Part shown: one piece after another, positions 51,035-59,601 of the stretch
Position numbering within the stretch: the stretch's first letter is position 1
How the letters are laid out: each line of letters starts with the position of its first letter
Assembly (NCBI GenBank): GCA_965217825.1
Contig: OZ244571.1
Coordinates: 3,038,001 to 3,102,000, forward strand
DNA length: 64,000 nucleotides
Reading direction: 5' to 3'
Source of the DNA: VXNE01 sp965217825
Lineage (GTDB): Bacteria; Pseudomonadota; Gammaproteobacteria; Pseudomonadales; Azotimanducaceae
Notes under the pieces: generated by a model
Database searches by the model: none
What the model was told of the DNA's origin: nothing
What the model saw: only the letters and a program-made list of their open reading frames with translations
Program-made: the position numbers and the translations under genes

Positions 51035-52900
51035 TCACGCGAGCAATTCGAGCAGTAGGGAGTTGACTCGGCGCACATAGTCGCCGGGGTCGGTGAGGGA
51101 CTGGCCCTCGGCGAGACTGGCCTGGTCGAACAACAGCTTCACCAGGTCGCCGAAACGTTCCTCGTCGGCCTCTCCGTCCAGTCTCGACACCAGGGGATGG
51201 TCCGGATTGAATTCGAAGTGCGGCTTGGAGTCAGGCACCGATTGCCCGGTAGCTTCCATCAGCCGCCGCATTTGGGTGCCCATGTCGTGTTCGCCGAGCA
51301 CCAGGCACGCCGGCGAGTCGGTCAGCCGCGTCGAGCGGCGCACGCTCTCGACGCGATCCTCCAGTACGTCCTTGATGCGCCGGGCCAAGGCATCGTCGTC
51401 CGCCTGGTCCTCGGGCTTCGCCTCGCCGTCCAGGTCGAGTTCTCCCCGCGTGACATCCTGCAACTGCTTTCCATCGAATTCGCTGACGAACGTCATGAAC
51501 CACTCGTCAATCCGGTCGGTCAGCAGCAATACCTCGATGCCCCGCTGTTTGAATACTTCGAGGTGCGGGCTTTGTCTCGCGGCCGAAAGGTTGTCTGCGA
51601 TGAGGTAGTAGATCTTTTTCTGACCTTCCTGCATGCGTCCGACATAGTCGGACAGCGAGGTGCGCCGTTCCGCGCCATCCCTCTCGGTGGACGAAAAGCG
51701 CAGCAGCTTCATGATCGTTTCGCGATTGACGAAGTCCTCCGCAATCCCCTCCTTCAGAACCTGGCCGAACTCGTCCCAGAAGTTGTCGTAGTCGTCGCCA
51801 TCGAGTTGCGACAACGTGTCGAGAACGCGCTTGGAGAGCGCGTTTCTGATCGTGGTAACCGCCGGATCCTGCTGCAGGATCTCGCGAGATACGTTGAGCG
51901 GCAGATCGTTGGAGTCGACGATGCCCCTGACGAAGCGCAGGTACAGCGGCAGGAACTGTTCGGCGTCGTCCATGATGAACACGCGTTGCACATAGAGCTT
52001 CAGACCGCGCGAGGACTCGCGGTTCCACAAGTCGAACGGGGCGCGACGGGGAACGAAGACGAGGCTCGTGTATTCGAGTTTCCCCTCCACCCTGTTGTGG
52101 CTCCAGGCCAGGGCATCTTCGAAGTCGTGGGAGATGTGCTTGTAGAACTCCTGGTATTCGTCGTCCTTGATCTCGCTGCGCGAGCGAGCCCAAAGGGCGG
52201 TGGCGGAATTGATCACCTCCTCCTCGGGCAAGCTCTCGGCGTCTTCGCCCCCGCCGTCCTTGTCGTCGGCGGTTTGCCCCCGCATGACCACCGGAACGCC
52301 TATGTGGTCCGAGTACTTGCGCACGATCGTCTTCAGCCGGAATGCTTCGGCGAATTCCTCCGCGTCGGGCTTGAGATGGAGCACGACGCGCGTGCCGCGC
52401 TCCGACTCGGCTTCCTCGACGGTAAAATCGTCCTCCCCTTTCGACTTCCAGCGCGTTCCCTCGGCGGTTCCCGCCCTGCGCGTAAGCACTTCGACTTCGT
52501 TGGCAGCCATGAACGCGCTATAGAAACCGACGCCGAATTGGCCGATGAGCTGCGCGTCCTGGCGCTGATCTCCGGTCAGGCGCTCGAAAAACTCGGCCGT
52601 CCCGGACTTCGCGATGGTGCCCAACTGCTCGATCACCTCCTCGCGGGTCATGCCGATGCCGTTGTCGGCAACGATGAGCGTCTTGGCGTCCGCGTCGAAG
52701 TCGATGCGGATTTTGAACTCCGGATCGTCGGCAATCAGCGCGTCGTTGATAAGGGACTCGAAACGCAGTTTATCGATGGCGTCCGAGGCGTTCGAAATGA
52801 GTTCGCGCAGGAATATCTCCCTGTCGGAATACAGGGAGTGAATCATCAGGTGGAGCAACTGCCTGGCTTCGGTCTGAAATCCGCGTGTCTCGATCGTCAT
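51035..52900 (-). CDS. htpG: Heat-shock chaperone HtpG (Hsp90)
   Basis: HtpG is the bacterial Hsp90 ATPase that remodels client proteins. The N-terminal GHKL ATPase domain has LRELISNASDAIDKLRFESL (Glu and Asn), IADNGIGMTREEVIEQLGTI and QFGVGFYSAFMAA. The middle-domain Arg is in VRGIVDSNDLPLNVSREILQ. The length is 621 from ATG at 52900 (MTIETRGFQTEARQ). The frame extends upstream without family similarity. A strong sigma-32-like promoter lies about 130 bp upstream. Confidence 0.97.
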   Translation of the reverse strand: MTIETRGFQTEARQLLHLMIHSLYSDREIFLRELISNASDAIDKLRFESLINDALIADDPEFKIRIDFDADAKTLIVADNGIGMTREEVIEQLGTIAKSGTAEFFERLTGDQRQDAQLIGQFGVGFYSAFMAANEVEVLTRRAGTAEGTRWKSKGEDDFTVEEAESERGTRVVLHLKPDAEEFAEAFRLKTIVRKYSDHIGVPVVMRGQTADDKDGGGEDAESLPEEEVINSATALWARSRSEIKDDEYQEFYKHISHDFEDALAWSHNRVEGKLEYTSLVFVPRRAPFDLWNRESSRGLKLYVQRVFIMDDAEQFLPLYLRFVRGIVDSNDLPLNVSREILQQDPAVTTIRNALSKRVLDTLSQLDGDDYDNFWDEFGQVLKEGIAEDFVNRETIMKLLRFSSTERDGAERRTSLSDYVGRMQEGQKKIYYLIADNLSAARQSPHLEVFKQRGIEVLLLTDRIDEWFMTFVSEFDGKQLQDVTRGELDLDGEAKPEDQADDDALARRIKDVLEDRVESVRRSTRLTDSPACLVLGEHDMGTQMRRLMEATGQSVPDSKPHFEFNPDHPLVSRLDGEADEERFGDLVKLLFDQASLAEGQSLTDPGDYVRRVNSLLLELLA

Positions 52901-53031
52901 AGGTCTGCCGCTTGGTTGCCAGCCGGCGTTGGTTTGCGCACGCCGGCAAGGCCGTCGGGGCCCTGACGCCTCGGCTTTGCCTGCCCGCCGACTCGGAGGC
53001 GAAGCGCAAGGCACCGGCTTATGCCGAGCTT

Positions 53032-53060
53032 ATATGGGTTCGTCGCGGCTTTTTTTCAAT
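53032..53060 (-). promoter_or_regulatory. Heat-shock (sigma-32) promoter of htpG
   Basis: On the minus strand, ATTGAAA (53060-53054), a 14-bp spacer and ACCCATAT (53039-53032) fit the sigma-32 consensus CTTGAAA / CCCCATNT. There is one mismatch in each box. htpG is a known member of the sigma-32 regulon. This supports heat-shock control. Confidence 0.75.
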
Positions 53061-53100
53061 CCAGTTTCAATCCGGGCCCGGATCGGCAACGGTCCTGCCA

Positions 53101-53161
53101 CCATGCATTCCGACCCGCTATGCATCCTGACCCGCCCACCTATACATCCCGACCCGCCCAC
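53101..53161 (-). repeat. 22-bp tandem repeat at the 3' end of sucD
   Basis: Units at 53140-53161 and 53118-53139 are 22 bp each with two differences; a 17-bp partial copy follows at 53101-53117. The first unit includes the last codons and stop of sucD, so the tail seems to have been duplicated downstream. Confidence 0.75.
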
Positions 53162-54027
53162 CCGGTGATTTCCGCCAGCGCCGCGCCGATATCGGCGAGA
53201 CTCCGGACGGTCCGCACGCCGGCTGCGTCAAGCGCGGCCAGCTTCTCTTCGGCCGTGCCCTTGCCGCCCGCGATAATCGCACCGGCGTGACCCATCCGCT
53301 TGCCCGGCGGCGCGGTAACCCCCGCGATATAGGCCACCACGGGCTTTGTCACGTTGGCCCCGATGTATTCGGCCGCCTCCTCCTCCGCCGTGCCGCCAAT
53401 CTCACCCACCATGACGATGGCTTCCGTGGCAGCGTCGGATTGGAACAGTTCCAGGATGTCGACGAAACTGCTGGCCGGGATCGGATCGCCGCCAATGCCG
53501 ACACAGGTGGATTGGCCGAAACCCATGTCGGTGGTCTGTTTGACCGCCTCGTAGGTCAGCGTGCCCGAGCGCGAGACGACCCCGACGCGCCCGGGCAAGT
53601 GAATGTCTGCGGGCATGATGCCGATCTTGCAGGCGCCGGGGGTGATGACGCCGGGACAATTCGGACCGATGAGGCGACTGTCGGTCAGGTCGATCCGCGC
53701 CTTCACGGCCAGCATATCGAGCGTTGGAATACCTTCCGTTATGCAGACGATCAGTTCGATCCCGGCGTCGAGCGCCTCCAGAATCGAGTCCTTGCAGAAC
53801 GCGGCAGGGACATAGATCACCGAAGCGGTGGCGCCGGTCGCCGCCACCGCTTCCCGCACCGTGTCGAATACCGGCAGACCGAGGTGTTCGGTGCCGCCCT
53901 TGCCCGGCGTTACACCGCCGACGAGGCGAGTGCCGTAGTCTATCGCCTGCCGGCTGTGCAAGGTCCCCTGGGAACCTGTGAAACCTTGGCAAAGCAGTCG
54001 TGTCTCGGCATCGACGAGTATGCTCAC
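53140..54027 (-). CDS. sucD: Succinyl-CoA synthetase alpha subunit
   Basis: SucD, with SucC, makes succinate and ATP (or GTP) from succinyl-CoA in the TCA cycle. The CoA-binding region has LLCQGFTGSQGTLHSRQAID, VGGVTPGKGG and GPNCPGVITPG. The phosphorylated His is in GKRMGHAGAIIAGGKGTAEE at about residue 245. The length (295) is standard. Its ATG overlaps the sucC stop by 4 bp. The order sucC-sucD is usual. Confidence 0.97.
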   Translation of the reverse strand: MSILVDAETRLLCQGFTGSQGTLHSRQAIDYGTRLVGGVTPGKGGTEHLGLPVFDTVREAVAATGATASVIYVPAAFCKDSILEALDAGIELIVCITEGIPTLDMLAVKARIDLTDSRLIGPNCPGVITPGACKIGIMPADIHLPGRVGVVSRSGTLTYEAVKQTTDMGFGQSTCVGIGGDPIPASSFVDILELFQSDAATEAIVMVGEIGGTAEEEAAEYIGANVTKPVVAYIAGVTAPPGKRMGHAGAIIAGGKGTAEEKLAALDAAGVRTVRSLADIGAALAEITGWAGRDV

Positions 54028-55202
54028 GCCCGTTCTCCCGACTCCCCCGCCGCCTTCACGGCTAGCTCGGCTGCGTCGGCAAGGGATTCGGCAGCGATGA
54101 GGTCCAACCCGCTGTCCGCGAGCCGCTCCGCTCCAACCTGCGCGTTGTTGCCCTCGAAGCGCACCACGACGGGCACACGCACACCCACCTCGGTTACCGC
54201 GCCGATGATGCCGTCGGCGATGATCGCGCAGGAAACGATACCGCCGAAGATGTTGATGAGCACGGCCTTTACATTCCGGTCCGACAGGATGATGCGAAAC
54301 GCCTCACTCACGGCCTCCTTCGTCGCGCCGCCGCCGACATCGAGGAAGTTCGCCGGATTCCCCCCGTAGAGTTTCACGAGGTCCATCGTGCCCATGGCCA
54401 GGCCCGCGCCGTTGACCATGCAGCCGATATTGCCTTCGAGAGCAACGTAGTTGAGACCGAACGCATCGGCTTGCGCTTCCCGCGGATCCTCCTGGGAAGC
54501 GTCTCGAAGCGCACGCAACGCCGGCTGGCGGTACAACGCGTTGTTGTCGATGTTCATTTTCCCGTCGAGACAGTGGATCTTGCCTTCGCCGGTGACCACC
54601 AGGGGGTTGATCTCGACCAGGGAACAATCCAACGCGTGGAACATCCGCGTCAAATTGAGAAACAGATCGGCAAATTCCCGAACCTGCGTCCCTTCAAGAC
54701 CGAGCGAAAAGGCCATTTCGCGTCCCTGGTGCGGCTGGGCGCCCACATAGGGATCGATCGCCGCCCGAAGAATCTTCTCCGGTGTCTGCGCGGCGACTTG
54801 CTCGATCTCTACGCCGCCCTCGCTCGACGCCATGACCACCACGCGCCGCGAGGCGCGGTCGACTACCGCCCCGAGGTACAGCTCGCGGGCGACGTCGGCA
54901 CATGCTTCGACGTATATCTTGTTCACCGGCTGCCCGTTCGTGTCCGTCTGGATTGTGACCAGGCGCTTGCCGAGCCAGCGCTCGGCGAAGTCGCGCACGC
55001 CATCGAGAGACTCGGCGATCTTCACTCCACCGGCCTTGCCCCTTCCGCCGGCGTGCGCCTGCACCTTGCAGACCCAGCGCGAACCGCCCATCTCCACCGC
55101 AGCCGCCACAGCTTCGTCGGCGGTGTCCGCGGCGATGCCCGGCGAGACGGGCATTCCGTAATCGGCGAACAGTTGCTTTGCCTGATATTCGTGCAGGTTC
55201 AA
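54024..55202 (-). CDS. sucC: Succinyl-CoA synthetase beta subunit
   Basis: SucC is the nucleotide-binding ATP-grasp subunit. The start is TTG at 55202, giving MNLHEYQAKQLFADYGMP, the canonical N-terminus, with GAGG 5 bp upstream; the frame continues to 55430 without family similarity. Other blocks are KVQAHAGGRGKAGGVK, the metal-binding LVEINPLVVTGEGKIHCLDG, and NGAGLAMGTMDLVKLYGG. The length (392) matches E. coli (388). TTG is an unusual start for this gene and may lower its expression relative to sucD. Confidence 0.96.
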   Translation of the reverse strand: MNLHEYQAKQLFADYGMPVSPGIAADTADEAVAAAVEMGGSRWVCKVQAHAGGRGKAGGVKIAESLDGVRDFAERWLGKRLVTIQTDTNGQPVNKIYVEACADVARELYLGAVVDRASRRVVVMASSEGGVEIEQVAAQTPEKILRAAIDPYVGAQPHQGREMAFSLGLEGTQVREFADLFLNLTRMFHALDCSLVEINPLVVTGEGKIHCLDGKMNIDNNALYRQPALRALRDASQEDPREAQADAFGLNYVALEGNIGCMVNGAGLAMGTMDLVKLYGGNPANFLDVGGGATKEAVSEAFRIILSDRNVKAVLINIFGGIVSCAIIADGIIGAVTEVGVRVPVVVRFEGNNAQVGAERLADSGLDLIAAESLADAAELAVKAAGESGERA

Positions 55203-55399
55203 GCTCGCCTCACGATCCAAGAACTCTCGCGAAATTCCAAAGAGGGGCCGCGGGACAGCCCATGCGATGCCTACTATAGCCAGCGCAACGCCGAAGGGAT
55301 AGGGGATGCCGCAGCGCCCCCGGCACCCGCGCGTGTTGCCGAAATGGGGCGCATCTGTCAATCTCGCGGTTGTTCGAAGCGTTCGTGGGAGGTACGCGA

Positions 55400-55843
55400 T
55401 TGGAAGCCGACATCGATGCGTTGCGCGCAACCTTTCTCAACCGTGAATTCGACGAGGTGACGTTCGAGATCGACGGCCAAAGCTTCGCCGAATACGCCCG
55501 CACGTGCGGTGAGCAGGACGCGCGCTTTATGGATCCGACCGATCCGAATTTCCAGGCGCCCCCGACCTACGTGTCAACCCTTATCGGCGGGCGTCCGCTG
55601 CCGTCGGATTTCCCCGATCTGAACGGTGTCACCATGGATGCGGGCAAAGGCGTCGAGTGGATGGCGCCGATACGCGACGGCGCGAGGTTGACGGGCAAGT
55701 CTCACCTGCACGACATCTATATCAAGACCGGGCGGTCGGGACGCATGGTATTTCTCGTGCGGCGGATGGAGCTTTACGACCAGGATGGTACCCATGTCGC
55801 GAACGCCGACACGCGCACTGTGATCCGGGAGAGATCCTCGTGA
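55400..55843 (+). CDS. MaoC-like (hot-dog fold) protein, N-terminal dehydratase type
   Basis: This is a 147-residue protein resembling MaoC dehydratase N-terminal (FAS1-like) domains: NREFDEVTFEIDGQSFAEYA, the PTYVSTLIGG stretch and GKGVEWMAPIRDGARL and LVRRMELYDQDGTHVANADT. A TTG at 55400 has GGGAGGT 7 bp upstream and is preferred to an earlier TTG at 55370. It overlaps the next hot-dog gene by 4 bp. The pair probably forms a two-component hydratase/dehydratase acting on an acyl-CoA or related thioester; the substrate is not apparent. Confidence 0.75.
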   Translation: MEADIDALRATFLNREFDEVTFEIDGQSFAEYARTCGEQDARFMDPTDPNFQAPPTYVSTLIGGRPLPSDFPDLNGVTMDAGKGVEWMAPIRDGARLTGKSHLHDIYIKTGRSGRMVFLVRRMELYDQDGTHVANADTRTVIRERSS

Positions 55844-56256
55844 GCGAAGTCGTTTCCATGATCGATGATGTCGAGTTCGGCGCCGAGTTGCCCGCGTTCT
55901 CACCCGATACGAGCGTCGACAACATCAAGCGCTTCGCCCGTAATGTCGGTTGGGGCGGCCCGCGTTTCACCGATCACGACGCCGCCCGCAGGGAAGGCTT
56001 TCCAGGGGCCTTGGTTCCCGGCGTCATGAGCCAGGGATTCCTTGGCGCGATGATCCACCGGTGGGCGCCGACCTCCGAAATTGTCGCAATCGACACCGTG
56101 TTCCGCGCTCCCGTGCTCGCCGACACGCCGCATACCATCGCTGGAGTGGTGACGGACATCGACACGGAGGCTGGAACCGTCGAGATCGACATCACTATCG
56201 CCAACGCGGCGGAGGAAACACGCGTATTCGGAACCGCGACAGTCCGCTTGCCATAG
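55840..56256 (+). CDS. MaoC-like (hot-dog fold) dehydratase
   Basis: This is a 138-residue hot-dog protein. The hydratase signature appears in NVGWGGPRFTDHDAARREGF followed by PGALVPGVMSQGFLGAMIHR, where the Asp-His pair corresponds to the (R)-hydratase catalytic residues. A VFGTATVRLP strand ends it. The start is GTG at 55840, overlapping the previous stop (GTGA). The partner domain is the preceding gene. The large lipoprotein gene follows 28 bp later on the same strand, so it may share the transcript; there is no evident functional link. Confidence 0.78.
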   Translation: MSEVVSMIDDVEFGAELPAFSPDTSVDNIKRFARNVGWGGPRFTDHDAARREGFPGALVPGVMSQGFLGAMIHRWAPTSEIVAIDTVFRAPVLADTPHTIAGVVTDIDTEAGTVEIDITIANAAEETRVFGTATVRLP

Positions 56257-56284
56257 GCCGGCGGTGCGTCGCGACCGCACGTCG

Positions 56285-59200
56285 ATGGAAACGCGACCGC
56301 AAAGCGTGACGAGCCCGAGGAAATCCAGCGGCAATATCCACCGCGCGTTTCGCTCCGCGTGGCTTTGCGCTCTGGCCCTGACGCTCGTAGGCTGCGTGCC
56401 AAACGGGACACCGTCTCCCGACGATATCGGCCTGAATGACCACGGCGTCGCCCTTATGGGCCGCTACGAATACGCCGCGGCGGAGGAAGCGTTCGCCGAA
56501 CTCGTCGACCGCGCGCCGGATTGGCTTGATGCGCGCGTCAACTGGGCGATAGCCACCCTGAACCGGCAGCGGGAGGGAGACGAACGGCGCGCCCTCGAGA
56601 TCCTCGGCCGCGTCATGGAGCGAGATTCGGACCACCCTCGCGCCATATATGTAAGCGGAATCCTGCACTTCTACCTCGGCGAGACCGAGCCCGCGGAGAC
56701 ATTGTTGCGGCGGGCCGCCGACGCCGATCCGAACGATGCGTTTGCCGCCTATTTCCTCGGCCAATCCTTGCTGCAATCCGCGAGCCACGCCGAGGCCGCG
56801 TCATGGTTCCTGCGCGCCGTGGAGCTCGACCCCTATTTGCGCAGCGCCTATTGGGCCGGCGCGCAAGCGCTCCGACGGGCGGGCCGCATCGAGGAATCCC
56901 GAGCACTGCTCGCCGACTACCAGCGGTTCGAGGACAATCCGACCGCACACTCCGCGGCGTTCAGCTATGGGCGAATGGGCCCCAAGGCGCTAGCCCTGGC
57001 TGCCGCGAACGCCGCCGAGCCGGTGCCGGAGCGCCCCGCCGGCGCGCTGTTCGCCGCGACCGAACGGATCGGCGCCGGAGCGTGGTTGTCCGTCACCGCC
57101 GCAGACATCGACGGGGACGGAGCACTGGACCTCCGAGCCTCCGGGCCCGGTGGCAACAGCCTCTTCTTCGGAATGAAGGACGGTAGTTTCACCCCCGATA
57201 CCGTCCATCCCCTCGCGGCGACGAGCCCCGGCGCGAGTTTGTGGGGTGACATGGACGATGACGGTGATGTCGACATGCTGCTCTGCGGGCCCGGCGGCAC
57301 CCGGCTTTGGTGGCAACTTGACGATGGAGCCTGGGAACCTGCGGATACCGGTCACGACGCGCCGTGCCGCGCAGGTGCGGTGTTCGATGCCGACCACGAC
57401 GGCGACCTGGATATCTTCGTCACGGGTCCTGCTGGCAGCGAACTGTTGAACAACAACCGCGACGGTTCGTTCCGCCCCCTCGCGGGCGAGAGGGGAATAA
57501 GTGGCGGAGCGGGACGTCAGGTGCTCGCGGCCGATCTCGACAATGATCGCGACCTTGACATCCTGGTCTTGAATGACACACCGCCCCACGATATCTGGCA
57601 GAACGACCGGACGTGGCGCTACCAGCCGTTCCCCGGCCTGGACGATTTTCGCCGCGCACCGCTTGTAGCGGTCACTGTCGCGGACGCGGACGCCGATGGA
57701 AAGCCGGAAATCTACGGCGCCTCCCCGGATGGGGAGTTGCTTGCCTGGCGCCGCAGCGCCGCTTCCTGGTCGCGGACGTCGCTCATCCCCGCCGAGACGC
57801 CCGCCGGGGCACTCGAGCTCGCTGTGGTCGATTTCGATGGCGACGGCCTGCTGGATTTGCTGCGCGTTGAACCGTCGAGCATATCCATCGTCGATCCGCG
57901 CACCGGAACCGTCGCCTGGCGGCGGAGCGCCGAAGGCGTCGCGACCGCCCTTCCCCTGCCGTTCGACCCCGCGAACGGACCCGCGCTGATCGTCGCCGGC
58001 GGTGAAGGCATCGATCTGTGGCCCCCCGGACCGGGCCGCTTCCCCTTTCTCGCGCTTGTCCTCAGCGGACGTAGCGAAGCGGATCAGATGCGCTCCAACG
58101 CTTCCGGCGTCGGCACCCGCGTACAGGTGCGGGCGCGAGGACGCTGGACCGTGCTCGACGCCCTCGACTCGCACTCCGGCCCGGGACAGAGCCTCGTCCC
58201 CATGAGCGTGGGCCTGGGCGGCAGTCCCGGCGCCGACTTCGTGGCGCTGCAATGGTCCGACGGTGTTTCGCAAACGGAACTCGACCTCGCCGCCAGGCGC
58301 TTGCACGAAATTGCCGAAAACCAGCGCCAACTGGCGAGCTGTCCCGTGCTGTTCGCCTGGGATGGCGAAACGTACGGCTTCGTCGCCGACGTGCTCGGCG
58401 TCGGCGGATTGGGCTTCTTCGACGCGCCCGGCCGCTACGCACCGCCGCGACCGTTCGAGAGTTTCCTGCTGGACGCCGCCGCGCTTTCCCCGCGCCAGGG
58501 GCGCTATCGCCTGAAGCTGGCCGAGCCCATGGAAGAGAACGCCTACCTCGACTCCGCGCGCCTGCGCGTATTCGATCTTCCCCCGGATTGGTCCATCGTG
58601 CTCGACGAGCGTATGGGCACGGCCGATCCGCCGGTTACCGGCAGGCCCATCGCCTACCGCCAAAGCCACGCGCCGACGCGCGCGACCAACGCGGGCGGCG
58701 AAGACGTGCTGTCCCTCATCGCCGAACGCGACCTGCAAGCGCCTTCGCCCGGTGGTGTTGACCCTCGGTTCATCGGCCTGTTGGCTCAGGAGCAGGTACT
58801 CACACTCGAATTCGGTGTGCCCATTCAGGCGGACGGCGCCGTGCTAGTGGCGGATGGCTGGATCGAATATCCCTATTCCCAGACCGTGTTCGCCGCCTGG
58901 CAAGCGGGGCTGCGCTACCGCCCGGCGAGCCTCGAGGCGCGTGGCCGAGACGGCAGGTGGCGCATGGTTGCGGCGGAATTCGGGTATCCGGCGGGCATGC
59001 CCAGGACCATGGCGCTGACGCTGCCGGATCTTCCCGCAGGGACGGACGCGCTGCGGCTGTCCTCGAACATGGAAATCTACTGGGACCGGCTGCGGGTCGT
59101 CGTGGAAGAGCCATTGCCCATCGCCATGCCCCCCGCGCGGCGACCCCTTGCCGCCCGCGTCGGGCGAACCGGCTTCGCCAAGCGCACCACCGGCCCCCAG

Positions 59201-59563
59201 CGCCTGCCCCACTACGCGTACGAGACGCGCGCGCCGTATTGGGACGCGAAAACCCAGCGCGGCTTTTACACGTCGTTCGGAGACGCGACCCGACTCATCT
59301 CCGACATCGATAGCGCCGTTGCGATCATTGGCAGCGGCGAAGAGATCCATCTCGAATTCCGCGCGGGACTGCCGCCGGCCGCGGGCGATCGCCGATTCTT
59401 CGCCATCGAGTTCTACGGTTGGGCCAAGGACATGGACCTCTACACCGAACACGGCGACACCGTCGCGCCCATACCTGTGCTGGACGACACCGACGCGGAT
59501 ACGCTGGAACGGCGCGCGCGTTTGCACGCCCGCTACAACGTGCGCTTTCAGGCGGGCCTTTAG
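56285..59563 (+). CDS. Large lipoprotein with TPR, FG-GAP repeats and ASPIC/UnbV-like domain
   Basis: This is a 1092-residue protein with a lipobox (LTLVGC, Cys37), so it is probably anchored to a membrane in the cell envelope. TPR-like helices cover about residues 50-225 (LMGRYEYAAAEEAFAELVDR, GRVMERDSDHPRAIYVSGIL, AEAASWFLRAVELDPYLRSA). Five or more FG-GAP-type repeats follow at about 265-545, with calcium-binding loops such as DIDGDGALD, DMDDDGDVD, DADHDGDLD, DLDNDRDLD and DFDGDGLLD. An ASPIC/UnbV-like segment (GVGTRVQVRARG, VGLGGSPGADFVALQW) comes next. The C-terminal 400 residues begin CPVLFAWDGETYGFVADVLG and are not assigned. ATG at 56285 is chosen; 56264 is possible. The cytochrome gene follows after 38 bp. 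The function is unknown. Confidence 0.8.
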   Translation: METRPQSVTSPRKSSGNIHRAFRSAWLCALALTLVGCVPNGTPSPDDIGLNDHGVALMGRYEYAAAEEAFAELVDRAPDWLDARVNWAIATLNRQREGDERRALEILGRVMERDSDHPRAIYVSGILHFYLGETEPAETLLRRAADADPNDAFAAYFLGQSLLQSASHAEAASWFLRAVELDPYLRSAYWAGAQALRRAGRIEESRALLADYQRFEDNPTAHSAAFSYGRMGPKALALAAANAAEPVPERPAGALFAATERIGAGAWLSVTAADIDGDGALDLRASGPGGNSLFFGMKDGSFTPDTVHPLAATSPGASLWGDMDDDGDVDMLLCGPGGTRLWWQLDDGAWEPADTGHDAPCRAGAVFDADHDGDLDIFVTGPAGSELLNNNRDGSFRPLAGERGISGGAGRQVLAADLDNDRDLDILVLNDTPPHDIWQNDRTWRYQPFPGLDDFRRAPLVAVTVADADADGKPEIYGASPDGELLAWRRSAASWSRTSLIPAETPAGALELAVVDFDGDGLLDLLRVEPSSISIVDPRTGTVAWRRSAEGVATALPLPFDPANGPALIVAGGEGIDLWPPGPGRFPFLALVLSGRSEADQMRSNASGVGTRVQVRARGRWTVLDALDSHSGPGQSLVPMSVGLGGSPGADFVALQWSDGVSQTELDLAARRLHEIAENQRQLASCPVLFAWDGETYGFVADVLGVGGLGFFDAPGRYAPPRPFESFLLDAAALSPRQGRYRLKLAEPMEENAYLDSARLRVFDLPPDWSIVLDERMGTADPPVTGRPIAYRQSHAPTRATNAGGEDVLSLIAERDLQAPSPGGVDPRFIGLLAQEQVLTLEFGVPIQADGAVLVADGWIEYPYSQTVFAAWQAGLRYRPASLEARGRDGRWRMVAAEFGYPAGMPRTMALTLPDLPAGTDALRLSSNMEIYWDRLRVVVEEPLPIAMPPARRPLAARVGRTGFAKRTTGPQRLPHYAYETRAPYWDAKTQRGFYTSFGDATRLISDIDSAVAIIGSGEEIHLEFRAGLPPAAGDRRFFAIEFYGWAKDMDLYTEHGDTVAPIPVLDDTDADTLERRARLHARYNVRFQAGL

Positions 59564-59601
59564 CCCGCCAAGGGGGCGACGATCACGCCGAATCGCATCG
59601 C

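Noticed and set aside
53041..53091. A rho-independent terminator after sucD using the 14-bp palindrome at 53070
   Set aside because: In the sucD direction the palindrome is followed by A residues, not a U-tract.
56990..58738. 582-residue minus-strand frame
   Set aside because: It is antisense to the FG-GAP lipoprotein and has no recognisable features.
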